Shown here: piece by piece, positions 42,801-51,211 of the stretch | How the letters are laid out: the number at the start of each line of letters is the position of its first letter | Numbering within the stretch: position 1 is the first letter of the stretch | Assembly (NCBI GenBank): GCA_034670405.1 | Contig: JAXDDX010000057.1 | Location: 1,473,001 to 1,537,000 of the forward strand | Direction: 5' to 3' | Length of the DNA: 64,000 nt | DNA from: Hoplostethus atlanticus | Taxonomy: Eukaryota > Chordata > Actinopteri > Trachichthyiformes > Trachichthyidae | Made by a program: the position numbers and the translations under genes | Notes under the pieces: generated by a model | What the model was told of the DNA's origin: nothing | The model's database searches: none | The model's input: the letters and a program-made list of their open reading frames with translations, nothing else

Positions 42801-45693
42801 TCTTCACAGATGCACAAGCATTTGCTATGGCGACCACTGTTACGACTATTATGGCAGCAGTTAACTTATCTGGACACTTTACAAGAATAACTCAACTAAA
42901 TATACATTTAATTTCTTAGAACCGAATATCCAGTTAGTCTGGCACTTCTAAAGCTCAAAATCAAAGAATCGTTGAAGAGGTCAACTTTAACAATCACTCA
43001 ATATGAGGTGTAATGTTATTTAAAAAAGACTAGATGGAACAAGAAAGCAGTATTATGGCTGCTGTAAATGCTGCGCACCGACTTTTCCACTCACTAGCTC
43101 TGGTGAAGGCTCTGCAAACAGTTACTGTATTGAGATGATGGAGCAAGTTTGGACAGTAAGTTGCAGTTGGATTAACATCAAAAGTCAACATTTTGGTATT
43201 GCCCCGTAAGGTACACTATATGGCCAAAAGTCAGTGGACACCCCTACTAATTATTGTGTTTCAGCCACCCTGTTTTTCAGGGTTTGGGCTTGGCCCCTTA
43301 GTTCCAGTGAAGGGTAATCTTAATGCTACAGGATACAAAGACATTTTAGCCAATTGGGCGCTTCCAACTTTGTGGCAACAGTTTGCTGTTCCAGCATGGC
43401 TGTGCCCCTGTGCACAAAGCAAGGTCCATAAAGACATGGTTAGACGAGTTTGGTGTGGAGGAACTCGATTGGCCTGCACAGAGCCCTGACCTCAACCCCA
43501 CTGAACACCTTTGGGAGGAATCAGAACACCGATTGCGAGCCAGACCTTCTCGTCCAACATCACTGCCTGACCTCACAAATGCTCTTTTGGCTGAATGGGC
43601 ACAAATTCCCACAGACACTCCAAAAGCTTGTGGAAAGCCTTCCCAGAAGAGTTATAGCTGCAAAGGGGGGTCCAACTCCATATTAATGCCCATGGTTGTA
43701 GAATGGGATGTCCAGCAAGCTCATAGGTGTGATGGTCAGGTGTCCACTGACTTTTGGCCATATAGTGTAAGTTATTAATTGTTCTATTAACATAAAGATA
43801 GATGCATTTAGATTACAACAATTACAATCTCACCAAATGGAGGAATTGGATGGATGTCCTTGACATTATGAAAGTTATTTGTCTTTGAGCATTGTTGTAC
43901 AGCGCTCAACTCCTGACAACATGGACTTGAACCCCTGGGATGGATGCTTGTAACATTGTTGCTCAAACATGGACTTTCATACAAGCATTTCATTCAGCCC
44001 ACGCTATTATAAACAAACCGCTATGGAGGAAAAACTGTGGACCACAAGCCGAAGTGACATAAAATGCTAGGTTAATAGTGGGACAAATAGTAGCCTCTGG
44101 CTATAAAATTGGTGAGAAATTCAAACTCAAAACAGGTAGGTGGGTAAAAGCAACACGTAATTTGAAATACTTTTTAGTGGTTGTGTGATAGACGACAAAA
44201 ACAGTAAATTAAGCAGCAAAGCTTTAGAGTGTGAAATGAGTATTATATGCTAACCTTACCATCACCTCTGACTAGTTATTCTACTCTGGGAATTTCATTT
44301 CTAGTTATGAGAATCACAATTCCATCACCTTCTTGTGACAAGAAAATTGATTTTATAACCACCAGTCATCCTGCCACATTAAGGCAACATTACTAGAGGA
44401 ACAAATATAAATGCAGGTCAGTCAGAATGGTTCTGAAATATAACCGTGTACAAGTACAGCCTCGTACCAAATCAGAGGGATTTCCCAATCTCGCAATCAG
44501 CGTGGGTGAAACCATTAAACTTGGTGTGAAACTGAAATGGAAGGTATTGGCTAAAATGAATGAATGATGCAACAAGTTGTATTGAAAACTTTTTTCCACC
44601 TCATGATGCATATTGTGCCACTTTTATATCATATAATACTGTACTTTGGTACATTGTTACATGCCTATTACTAGATGACCTCATTAATCACTGCATTCAT
44701 ATCACCATGAAGAGCAATGTGACAAACAGCATATTGTTACCGTTGCAGCCCTTCATTTCTCCAATGCTAACTCTCCAAACTTGTCAAAGTCTGGATGTCT
44801 TCCATGTGCTTTACCCTTGTGGCAAACATTTACTCTTATACTTTAATTTTCTTCTCTCATAATTCTGTTATTCTGCTATGCATTTCATGTGGCAAATAAA
44901 AATGGAACTAAAAATACAGACATATATCAGAAATATGTCATACCAATTAATGTAAGCACTCAAAACATTCTGCAGGCTGTCACGCTGCATATGGCTCCCA
45001 TGGCAACAGGATCTCAAGTTAAAACACAACCGCCTGCAGGCATAACAACAGTGATAACTTTGACCCATTGAAGCTATGATAAAAGATTAAATAGCTTGCA
45101 TCACAGCCTACTTCCTAAACAATGACAGTCGTGACGTTTACAAGTTGAATAGAGCTGCAGTAAACAACGCCAGAGCCTTTGAATACATTCTAAATTTGTA
45201 ATCTAGACTATTCTGTTACTTGTGTGTTATTACGCACTGGTCCTTTTTTATCTCAAGAATCTCTTGATGAAAAACATGTTTGTGAAATGCACATATGTCA
45301 CTACACTTTCTGGTCCTATCTCAAAGTAGAATTCAATAAAACTCCCTAACATAACATCAGAATCACCCTTCCCAACTGTGCCAAAATATAGTTAAAAGCC
45401 AGTGTAAACTGAATATCATGCAAATCAAATTAAGCATATTTAGTTTCCACTGGCTTTTTAATATTTTTGTATTGTCTATGTCCAATGGGGTAGCCTCACT
45501 GTGTTTGAATTTGGCCCACAATTGACAGTTAGTAAAATAATAGCAACAAACAAACAAAAGGAAACAAAGGATCAAGCACACTCAAGATATCTAGGAATTT
45601 ACTGAAACTAAAGTAAGGCTGTAGTCGTGGTAACATTGGCTTTGCTGTGGCTTTAAATACTGTGAGAGATTCAATAAATATACATACCTTCAT
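15045..45693 (-). CDS. arid4b: AT-rich interaction domain protein 4B, SIN3/HDAC-associated chromatin regulator (complete, 23 coding exons, 1,316 aa)
   Basis: Nuclear subunit of SIN3-HDAC corepressor complexes that reads and binds chromatin. The 23 coding exons listed separately join in frame to 3,951 nt (1,316 aa plus stop), against about 1,312 aa in human. Order of parts: N-terminal Tudor-like region (residues about 3-120, with [20 protein letters not shown] and [19 protein letters not shown]); serine/acidic linker and RBB1NT region (about 150-250, [24 protein letters not shown]); acidic stretch; ARID (about 297-395, [13 protein letters not shown] to [17 protein letters not shown]); chromo-barrel-like region (about 541-620, [34 protein letters not shown]); long disordered part with conserved blocks ([36 protein letters not shown]); and a C-terminal coiled coil ending VECR. 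The CGWNVR and [10 protein letters not shown] blocks identify ARID4B rather than ARID4A. Start: MK from exon 2, in frame with TLEEPPYL. Confidence 0.97.
15319..15465 (-). CDS. arid4b: arid4b exon 23 (C-terminal coiled coil)
   Basis: 147 nt, phase 1 to 1. Encodes [40 protein letters not shown] and RMKKKERE. This is a conserved predicted coiled coil with a basic end, near the region implicated in SIN3 binding in the family. Confidence 0.97.
15580..15804 (-). CDS. arid4b: arid4b exon 22
   Basis: 225 nt, phase 1 to 1. Encodes [20 protein letters not shown] through a His-rich patch ([19 protein letters not shown]) to [19 protein letters not shown] is invariant in ARID4 proteins. The donor is T then GTAAGT; the frame rules out the GT two bases earlier. 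Confidence 0.95.
16255..16365 (-). CDS. arid4b: arid4b exon 21 (basic region)
   Basis: 111 nt, phase 1 to 1. Encodes [20 protein letters not shown] and [16 protein letters not shown], a Lys/Arg-rich stretch like SSSKKQKRSHK in human; possibly a nuclear localisation signal. Confidence 0.94.
16546..17790 (-). CDS. arid4b: arid4b exon 20 (large disordered exon)
   Basis: 1,245 nt, the largest exon (residues about 691-1104). It is mostly low-complexity Ser/Glu/Pro-rich sequence with a GPEGPE duplication and short islands shared with human: [32 protein letters not shown] followed by [26 protein letters not shown], and [11 protein letters not shown]. Length is a multiple of 3 and it is phase 1 at both ends. 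A 455-codon open frame on the opposite strand is a shadow of this exon. Confidence 0.96.
17929..18136 (-). CDS. arid4b: arid4b exon 19
   Basis: 208 nt, phase 0 to 1. Encodes [20 protein letters not shown] through [13 protein letters not shown]. The last block ([13 protein letters not shown]) is identical in human and marks an otherwise variable region. Confidence 0.95.
18223..18307 (-). CDS. arid4b: arid4b exon 18
   Basis: 85 nt, phase 2 to 0. Completes Arg and encodes [20 protein letters not shown] and IKHRKKIK, closing the chromo-barrel and adding a basic stretch that could act as a nuclear localisation signal. Donor GTATGC. Confidence 0.97.
19078..19089 (+). promoter_or_regulatory. CTCF-like core motif
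   Basis: The plus strand reads CCACTAGATGGC, fitting the CTCF core, within arid4b intron 17 and opposite in orientation to the sites at 8.4 and 10.0 kb. Confidence 0.35.
19285..19467 (-). CDS. arid4b: arid4b exon 17 (chromo-barrel-like domain)
   Basis: 183 nt, phase 2 to 2. Encodes [40 protein letters not shown] and [16 protein letters not shown]. This is the core of the chromo-barrel/Tudor-knot-like module, strongly conserved with human ARID4B. Donor GTAAGA. Confidence 0.97.
21643..21742. repeat. (GA)n microsatellite, interrupted
   Basis: About 100 bp of GA units with a few interruptions in arid4b intron 16. Confidence 0.95.
22243..22278. repeat. (GT)n microsatellite
   Basis: Short GT repeat with a TA interruption, starting about 40 bp past the exon 16 donor in transcript sense. 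Confidence 0.9.
22320..22558 (-). CDS. arid4b: arid4b exon 16 (Asp/Gly-rich disordered part)
   Basis: 239 nt, phase 0 to 2. Encodes [20 protein letters not shown], a Gly run, then [11 protein letters not shown] and [12 protein letters not shown]. Human has an equivalent acidic tract here, but the sequence is hardly conserved. Donor GTAGGT. Confidence 0.92.
22759..22960 (-). CDS. arid4b: arid4b exon 15 (ARID end and linker)
   Basis: 202 nt, phase 2 to 0. Begins with [17 protein letters not shown], closing the ARID. It then runs into a poorly conserved Pro/Gly/Glu-rich linker with no recognised motif. Donor GTGCGT. Confidence 0.95.
23259..23356 (-). CDS. arid4b: arid4b exon 14 (ARID)
   Basis: 98 nt, phase 0 to 2. 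Encodes [20 protein letters not shown] and [12 protein letters not shown], nearly identical to human. Donor GTATGT. Confidence 0.97.
23476..23570 (-). CDS. arid4b: arid4b exon 13 (ARID)
   Basis: 95 nt, phase 1 to 0. Encodes [20 protein letters not shown] and [11 protein letters not shown]. The split codon gives Ala where human has Gly (EDR-A-TPINK). Acceptor TTCTTCAG. Confidence 0.96.
23931..24003 (-). CDS. arid4b: arid4b exon 12 (ARID start)
   Basis: 73 nt, phase 0 to 1. Encodes [20 protein letters not shown] and MEDR, helix 1 of the ARID DNA-binding domain. Donor GTATGC. Confidence 0.96.
24136..24278 (-). CDS. arid4b: arid4b exon 11 (acidic linker)
   Basis: 143 nt, phase 1 to 0. Encodes [20 protein letters not shown], then [17 protein letters not shown] and a run ending EEEE. 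The donor GTACAA is weak at positions +4 to +6 and is followed by a run of A. Confidence 0.94.
25272..25348 (-). CDS. arid4b: arid4b exon 10
   Basis: 77 nt, phase 2 to 1. Completes Phe222 and encodes [20 protein letters not shown] and AGLKP. Human has FTSVPRKDVHEI at this place. Acceptor TGTTTGCAG, donor GTGAGT. Confidence 0.94.
25349..28263 (-). other. arid4b intron 9
   Basis: 2.9 kb with short A/T homopolymers. No exon or mobile element is recognised. Confidence 0.7.
28264..28343 (-). CDS. arid4b: arid4b exon 9
   Basis: 80 nt, phase 0 to 2. Encodes [20 protein letters not shown] and SFKDGK (residues 196-221), within the RBB1NT region. Acceptor AAAATCAAG, donor GTGAGT. Confidence 0.95.
28344..29607 (-). 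other. arid4b intron 8
   Basis: 1.3 kb with a run of C at about 29263-29275. I see no exon or mobile element. Confidence 0.7.
29608..29746 (-). CDS. arid4b: arid4b exon 8
   Basis: 139 nt, phase 2 to 0. Encodes [30 protein letters not shown] and [10 protein letters not shown] (residues 150-195): the acidic-serine linker entering the RBB1NT region. The polypyrimidine tract before the acceptor is a pure run of C. Confidence 0.95.
29747..31603 (-). other. arid4b intron 7
   Basis: 1.9 kb. Contains a CAA trinucleotide repeat at 30841-30864 and otherwise unremarkable unique sequence. Confidence 0.75.
30841..30864. repeat. (CAA)n trinucleotide repeat
   Basis: Eight units in arid4b intron 7. Confidence 0.9.
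31604..31695 (-). CDS. arid4b: arid4b exon 7
   Basis: 92 nt, phase 0 to 2. Encodes [20 protein letters not shown] and [10 protein letters not shown] (residues 119-148). The donor is GTGAGT two bases past a competing GT; the later one is needed to keep frame with exon 8. Confidence 0.95.
32116..32195 (-). CDS. arid4b: arid4b exon 6 (GC donor)
   Basis: 80 nt, phase 1 to 0. Encodes V, then [20 protein letters not shown] and HFAESE (residues 92-118). The donor reads GAG then GCAAGT, a GC-AG intron; the next exon continues [10 protein letters not shown] exactly as in the family, so the junction is secure. The acceptor side holds a long TG tract about 60 nt upstream. Confidence 0.95.
32258..32380. 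repeat. Long CA/CG-interrupted dinucleotide repeat
   Basis: About 120 bp of (CA)n with CG interruptions near its left end. In the arid4b transcript it reads (UG)n, about 60 nt upstream of the exon 6 acceptor. Confidence 0.95.
32668..32758 (-). CDS. arid4b: arid4b exon 5
   Basis: 91 nt, phase 0 to 1. Encodes [20 protein letters not shown] and [10 protein letters not shown] (residues 62-91). Donor GTAAGT. Confidence 0.97.
33103..33168 (-). CDS. arid4b: arid4b exon 4
   Basis: 66 nt, phase 0 to 0. Encodes [20 protein letters not shown] and LK (residues 40-61). Acceptor TTCTCCAG, donor GTAAGG. Confidence 0.96.
33169..36539 (-). other. arid4b intron 3
   Basis: 3.4 kb. Contains a CpG-dense patch at about 34,280-34,560 and a SINE head at 36110-36212. 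No exon is recognised. Confidence 0.8.
36110..36212 (-). mobile_element. tRNA-derived SINE head (partial)
   Basis: On the minus strand: A-box-like TTGCTCAGCTCATAGAGC, anticodon-loop-like TTAACAC, perfect B box GGTTCGACTCC, and then AAGAATGTATGCACTCA, the body start seen in several teleost SINEs. The 3' tail is not recognisable. Confidence 0.7.
36540..36650 (-). CDS. arid4b: arid4b exon 3
   Basis: 111 nt, phase 0 to 0. Encodes [20 protein letters not shown] and on to KRLVKAK (residues 3-39), the start of the Tudor-like module. Acceptor TTTCCCCAG, donor GTAAGT. Confidence 0.97.
36794..36859. repeat. (CA)n microsatellite
   Basis: About 33 CA units in arid4b intron 2, about 145 bp upstream of exon 3 in transcript sense. 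Confidence 0.95.
38437..38622 (+). mobile_element. tRNA-derived SINE
   Basis: Starts with a tRNA-like head: A-box-like TGGTGGCTCAGTTGGC and B-box-like GGGTTCGGATCC. Next comes a body reading CCTTTGTCGCATGTCACCCC, a CT-rich stretch, CTGTCCAATAAAATGCC and a short A-rich tail. This body is one I recognise from widespread percomorph fish SINEs. Inserted in arid4b intron 2. Confidence 0.8.
40784..40951 (+). pseudogene. hAT/ZBED-type BED-finger fragment with internal deletion
   Basis: An open frame from ATG at 40784 gives [20 protein letters not shown] then [14 protein letters not shown] and a stop at 40886. After a short gap, another frame gives [19 protein letters not shown] (about 40893-40951). 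Together these match the start (W.HFGY) and end (NLL.HLR..HP) of the BED zinc finger of hAT transposases. The Cys-x2-Cys part between them is missing, so it cannot fold as a finger. No terminal repeats were found. Confidence 0.65.
43214..43767 (+). mobile_element. Internally deleted Tc1/mariner element with perfect 29-bp terminal inverted repeats
   Basis: The left end (43214-43242) begins CACTATATGGCCAAAAGTCA and is identical over 29 bp to the inverted right end (43739-43767). TA dinucleotides flank both sides (43212-43213, 43768-43769), the Tc1 target duplication. Inside, about 43383-43640 still encodes the C-terminal part of a Tc1 transposase: [20 protein letters not shown], then [18 protein letters not shown]. 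Family members have Asp in the FQHD/FQQD position; here it is Gly, so this catalytic acid is lost. At 554 bp it is about a third of the usual 1.6 kb. Confidence 0.93.
43383..43640 (+). pseudogene. Tc1-type transposase fragment (inactive)
   Basis: C-terminal part of a DDE transposase. The NPTEHLWEE block with the third catalytic acid is kept; the second acid is replaced by Gly in FQHGCAPVH. The N-terminal DNA-binding domain and first catalytic Asp are missing. Confidence 0.85.
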
Positions 45694-45736
45694 CTCTCAA
45701 TGAGTCCCCTTGGTGAACAGTGTAAGGAATCTCTGG
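45688..45736 (-). CDS. arid4b: arid4b exon 2 (5' UTR end and start codon)
   Basis: The acceptor GTTTCCAG precedes 45737. The ATG is at 45691-45693, followed by AAG and the donor GTATGT, so only Met-Lys is coded (45688-45693); the rest is 5' UTR. Splitting MK from the rest matches the MKALDEPPYL N-terminus of human ARID4B. Confidence 0.9.
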
Positions 45737-47927
45737 CTGGAAACAGAAGTTTGAAGACATTGTTAGGCATGACAGAAAGTGCAAACTTCAGTCAGTCAGA
45801 GAAGCCACTGTTACGATGACATCACTTGTTCTCGAAAAACCTGGACAGTAGACACACTTTACACTGGTAACAACCGTGTCTCAGAAAATGCAAACCGAAT
45901 CAACTACACGTATAATTGTATTTTAAGAATGACGAGTTTCATTTTGTATGGAGCCTTTAATCGTTCTAAAATTGGCTCACAAAATCATAACTGGTGCAGA
46001 CTGCCCCAGTTTGCAACTAAGCTTTCAAGTCACATTCCCAAAATATCTGTGTTGCAAAGTAAACCATGGCAGGCTGATCATTCCCATTCGCAGAGCCTTG
46101 AAAGCCGTTTATGTAATGCCCCGTGTTACTGTAGTCAGTCCGGGTCTCGGCGTGTGGCTACGCAGAGCGAGCAAACAAAAAAAAGTAACTAATCGCCCGC
46201 CTAACAGCCTATTTCCTGCTCGGTCTACACAAATGCATGGATCATTTCACGGTAGTTGCTGTAAGGTGAACCAGTAGCTTGGTGTTAGGTTATTTGGGTA
46301 CCGTAGCGTAGTGTGCCCACTGTCTGCACTGCACTGGCTATACGCTACAGCAAAGGATGACGCCATTTCTGTAGCTGACAGTCGGCTAAAACAAGACCGC
46401 TTCAGCACAGAAACGCGGAAAAATTGCGGGGAAAGCGTGCATCGACGATCGCAATTCACCTGCCCTTCTCAGAGCCATTTGTCTCGTGGAGGCGAATCTG
46501 ATGTTTTAAGAGGAAACTGCTTCGAAACCGTTGATTTTCTTTTTCGCCGAGTCGCTCTCCCTTGTCTCGGTGCGTTGCTCTCTGCGGAGTACACTCGACA
46601 GCAAACTAAAGCCGTAACACTGGCTGGCCAGGCAAAGATCGAACCAGACCCTTTTAGAAATACGGTCATGTGAAATCTATGCTACAATAATACGGTGAAG
46701 TTAAATAAAGTAACCCTGCAGTCCGATTGAAAGACACTTTCTTTACAACATGTACTCTTTATGTGCTGGTCTGTCATTTTGCTGACTATTCATTGAGTAA
46801 CGTTGAGGGTTGCTTCTGACAAAGAAACAAGTCGACGAAACGGTTCGCAACAAGGTCAAGCCCAAGAAGACTTGTAACGCAGGAATATCGCCCAAATACT
46901 TAAAGCATTTATTATGATTATAACATAATCCAAGGTCGTAGCCCTCACTTATGGCTCACCATCGTGACGAATGATCGCGAATGATACAATGTCATCCGCC
47001 CCAGACAATTTGCTAGACCAGCCGTTTCAAGTGAGTGACTAAACACCAAGCTGTCTCAACAATGCACAGTCTGAGCCTCGATGGTATTTTGGGGGTCGAG
47101 GTGAACTAAAGCAGCGAGCCATTAAACAGCTTCGTCAACCATTTCGGTTCAATCGTTTTTATCAACGGTGATGTGCCAGTCGCGCAAATGTGCAAAATAT
47201 TAGTCACGCACACAGCCTTGAGAATAGCAGATGTGCGCTCCAGCAGAGGGACTGTGCAAAAATATTCCACCTCGCATCAAGGAATACACATCTGATCAAA
47301 CGGGTGAGTTCACTGACACAATGTAGCCAGCTGGTTCTGCCTAGGCTGGACGAGCGAATCGTGGGAAGCTAACGTTAACGATACTAACGGCACAAAAGAA
47401 AAGCCTAGCAATGCGAATTTACTCATTAAACCACCGACGCTTAATCGCCGAGCGATAAATTACATCTTGCAGCGATGTCACGCTATACAGGTCGACAATG
47501 GTGTCGTGTAATATCACTTTTGATGGCTATTAGGAAACACCATGACAGGCAGTGTTCGACGACACCTCTTCGAGGATTCCTCCGCTCAACAACACAACAC
47601 TCCGGTGCTTGTCTAGCAGGCTTGAAACTATTCCACCCAGAGTAACGATAGCTAACGTTATCCTTTCATTGCCACTACTGTGCTCATTAGCTTTATTTGG
47701 CTGCCTATAGAATAACTTTGTTACCGAGCTGGCCAAGTTTCTCCATATTCTCGGCCGTTGTTTTTTTGCTGGCTAGTTCCCTAATTCATTCATTCCTTCA
47801 AATCCCCCAAACACATCACAACGTTAGTTAACAAGTTAGCCAACGTCAAGGTTGGCTTAGTAGCAGCCAGCCAGCTAGCGAAAATATTCAGAATAACGTT
47901 GGCTCTACCGAATAAAAACAGTCTTAC
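45737..47927 (-). other. arid4b intron 1
   Basis: 2.2 kb, with frequent CpG in its upstream half. Contains two GCTAACGTTA decamers (47368 and 47651). A 120-codon plus-strand open frame at 46311-46673 shows no family resemblance. Confidence 0.7.
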
Positions 47928-48150
47928 CTACGCAATCAAATTGAGAAGCACTTCTGTTTTTCGATGAAAGTGTATTAGTAATCCATAGGATCATTTATGT
48001 GTAGAATCTGACAGCTTTTGAGCGTCGTTCGTTCGCCCCGGTTTGATGTTGGATGCGGATCGGGAAAAGTCGTTGCAGAACGCTGCTGTTGCCTTGTTGA
48101 GTAGCTGCCTAGCTCTTTCTCTGATCCTTCTCCCCGCCTTCTGAAAATGA
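47928..48150 (-). other. arid4b: Probable non-coding first exon of arid4b (5' end approximate)
   Basis: A strong donor (GCGTAG then GTAAGAC) ends at 47928 on the minus strand, in CpG-rich DNA 2.2 kb upstream of the exon carrying the start codon. No coding frame is required here, because exon 2 supplies 5' UTR plus ATG. The 5' boundary is a guess. Confidence 0.5.
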
Positions 48151-48860
48151 TTGACGGGTACACAAACCCAGCCTCGGTCATCAGTATGCTCGCTCATTGG
48201 ATAGCACAACGAAGGGAACGCCTTAGCTAAATGTGATTGGCTGAGCCAGGAGAAAAATACCCGTGTTAAACTGTAAAACGTAATCCTACTGGGTAGTTAT
48301 CACAATACAGAACCCAGAGAGGCAAAAAAAAACTACAACACCCAGAGTTCTCGAGGTAATATGTGTGTTCGATATGTATTAAAGTGTCGGCCGACAAAGC
48401 GGATATTCCTATTCATTCTATTGCCTTAAAGTTAACAAGCTTCCACCGGGCAACGTCGAATGCTAAATTACAACATACAACACGCGCGACGCCCCATGTT
48501 CCCCACCTATTCTGCGCTTGCTCTGTAAAGAAGCCGCAGCTTATAATACTGGCCAGTCAACGCTAGTTAGCTATGAAGAGCGGTTGTACATCGCAATAGT
48601 CATATCAGCTGCCTGGTACCTCGTGAAATAGCTAGTTGTCATTGAGACCTGAACATGTTATGAAAGTGTGGATGTGACGGTCTTATCGTGTGGCTTATTT
48701 TACCAATGTTGAATTGGAAGGTTTTATTTTGAGAAAATAATTGGTCAAAGCTGGTGTTAGCCTACTAGCTAACTAGCAATTTGGCTAACAAATAAGGGAC
48801 TCATCAGCAGAGTGAAGGGAAGCTGCCAAGTCTCTAAGGTGGGTGGAGCTAAGATAACTT
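47929..48860. promoter_or_regulatory. Divergent promoter region of arid4b (minus) and ggps1 (plus)
   Basis: Two inverted CCAAT boxes (ATTGG at 48196-48200 and 48236-48240) and a ZNF143/THAP11-like element at 48331-48350 (ACTACAACACCCAGAGTTC) lie between the arid4b first exon and ggps1. CpG is frequent. Human ARID4B and GGPS1 are also arranged head to head. A possible ggps1 first-exon donor (TCTCTAAG then GTGGGT) ends at 48838 but is uncertain. Confidence 0.55.
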
Positions 48861-50513
48861 GTACGGTTATAAGTATAGTTAACTTTATTCAGATGTTTAA
48901 TCAAACTGGAAAATGACAATGCAATCCCACACTAGTATTTTATTTTTCGTAGTTATGTATGCATAAGCCTTGTAGTGTAATTTTGCATATGAGTTTTGAT
49001 GTATACGTGTCGCATGCACATTCTCTAGCAAATCCAAAATGGAACTGCATAGGCAATATCACATTTCATTTTCAAAGACTAAAGTTAACGATTCAAATGG
49101 TAATTCAAGTTTTAAAATTGAAATGCAGTGATATTGCAATGCAATAAAATGTAATTTTGACCCAAATGATGTACGTAAGTGGGTAAATTATTTTTACAGT
49201 TTGCATTAATAGTTGAATAATGTTTACTTCACATATAGGAGTGTCAGCTGTAAACCTGTCCATGGCGGCATTGTAACCATTATTTACAAGAAGGTCAGGT
49301 CAGGTCTACCTAAATTTGATATTGCAGTGTGTCTGTAACTTGGTGTAAATGGAATCCGTCATCTTCTCTTATCTTGTCTGTGATGATTCAGTCTGGTAAT
49401 TCGATTTGAATCAGTAGTTTATTGTGTTGTGCATCAACAGTTGATCACAAGCAGGGATGTAGTAAAGTAAACTCAATTTACTCCCCTTTTAATTTTCAGA
49501 ATAGCCTTTAATTGTGTACATTATTGTAAGTAACATCAAACAGATGTAACTGTATATGAGGATGTTCTTTTATGGAAATATAAATTATGCTTTTCTGAAA
49601 ATACATTTGGGGTTCATAGTACTCACATTTTATTTACCACTACATCGCAGGTCACCAATCTTATGTGATTGACCAGTGATGTAATTGGTTTCCTTATTAA
49701 CACATTCTAGCCCTCTGATCAGTGTGTCACCATGCACAAGAGGATTTCATAGCCTAATAGATGATGGATGGCGAACAGTTGCGTCATGAAAGCATTTAAT
49801 GGGATTTGACAAAACATTTAATTTTGTTGTTTGGCTGAGGTGATTTTAGACCTTTTTTTTTTTTAACAAATTTAGAGCTCCACCAACATTGAATTCATCT
49901 TTCATTTGCATTTCATTTAGCCTAATAGCACCTACCACTTTATCTCTGTCTCAATGTAATTGATCATTTAATTGTGCCTTTCATGTCCAGGCTGCATGAG
50001 CTTGGGCAAATATAAGCCAAGGCTTTTTCCATTGCATTGTCTGCATCTCAGTGGCATGGTTATGTAAAGATAAAGTTGGCATATCACTCACTGATGCATG
50101 CCCACACAGTCCTTGTATATTAAACTATAAACCGTGCAGCAATGTCTTGCAGTTATGTATGTGGTGTCAGTTACACAAAGCTGGACCTTGAGTCTGACAT
50201 TGCTCTTGTCATGACAAATGACTCCTTTCTGCAATTTCCTCTACTACTTTATTGATTCTGTCAAGTCTCAACTTTGGGTTTCTCAAGCTGCTTTTTATGG
50301 CAGAGTCTGCCTTAAGTATGGGGCTGGGAAGTAACAGATACAAGTGACAGAAATCAGAAGTCAGATGTCAGAAAGAATGATGCACTAACCCACAAATGGT
50401 GACTAAAGAGGACACCAGGCTGCACCGTCATAAATCGATAGGGCCATCAGAGAGGCAGCACCATTCACTAGCCACCTAATCTAAATGCTATAGGGTGGAG
50501 TGTGTGAGTGTCA

Positions 50514-50603
50514 GTATGTCACTGGGTTTATCAAGTGATCTCCTCCTCCCATCACAGATGTTTTGTTGATTTTGGCCCACGACACCTCCAGAAGGATCAA
50601 CAG
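50514..50603 (+). repeat. Diverged direct repeat, copy A
   Basis: Shares TATGTCACTGGGTTTA, CCTCCCATCACAGATGTTT, and GGCCCA...ACCTCCAGA.GG.TCAACAGT with copy B, about 605 bp downstream, in the same orientation. Confidence 0.75.
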
Positions 50604-51118
50604 TGATTTGTGGCGATTTGTGGTGACACCAAATGCAACTAAAAACAGCCTACACTACCCAATACCTATGCTTAGGCTTATCCCTAATTCCCAACATTAC
50701 TCAATAATTTCTAAACTTGCTATTGATTTCAGCAACAACAATAAGCTAATGGGACGGCTGAAACTGCTGGCTTGAAGTCTCAGCAGCAGATGAGAAACCA
50801 AATTGTAACAGTAAACAATTATACCAAGATCTGAGAACAGTGTATCACAGCTAAAGTCCGGCTACCATGTCTAAAGTATCAAGCATCATATTACGTAACT
50901 AAAGCTAACAAGGCAACATAAATATTCTAAGCGGAGGCAACAGACCAAATCGCAGGCACCACAGCTTTAACTTGCCTGGTAGTCCTGACCTCTATGCCAT
51001 CAATGCCACTTGACCAATACACAGGATCTGATGTAACGATCCCTCGTGCGATTTTGGGAGAGTACCTATGTAGAAACCCGACTTGGATGTTGGAGGGAGA
51101 GGGGTGGGTAAGAGCAGA

Positions 51119-51211
51119 TATGTCACTGGGTTTATTTTATTTAAGTCAGCACCTCCCATTACAGATGTTTGGGTGAATTAGGCCCAGGAGACCTCCAGAG
51201 GGCTCAACAGT
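51119..51211 (+). repeat. Diverged direct repeat, copy B
   Basis: Second copy of the unit at 50514, with a few substitutions and a small indel; both lie in ggps1 intron 1. The repeat family is not identified. Confidence 0.75.

Larger units (their letters stand above)
36651..45687 (-). other. arid4b intron 2
   Basis: 9.0 kb, the largest arid4b intron. It holds a CA microsatellite, a tRNA-derived SINE (38437), a hAT/ZBED-like fragment (40784) and a short Tc1 element (43214). The rest is AT-rich with no exon recognised. Confidence 0.8.

Noticed and set aside
46311-46673. 120-codon plus-strand open frame in arid4b intron 1
   Set aside because: CpG-rich promoter-proximal DNA has few stops; the translation resembles no family I know.
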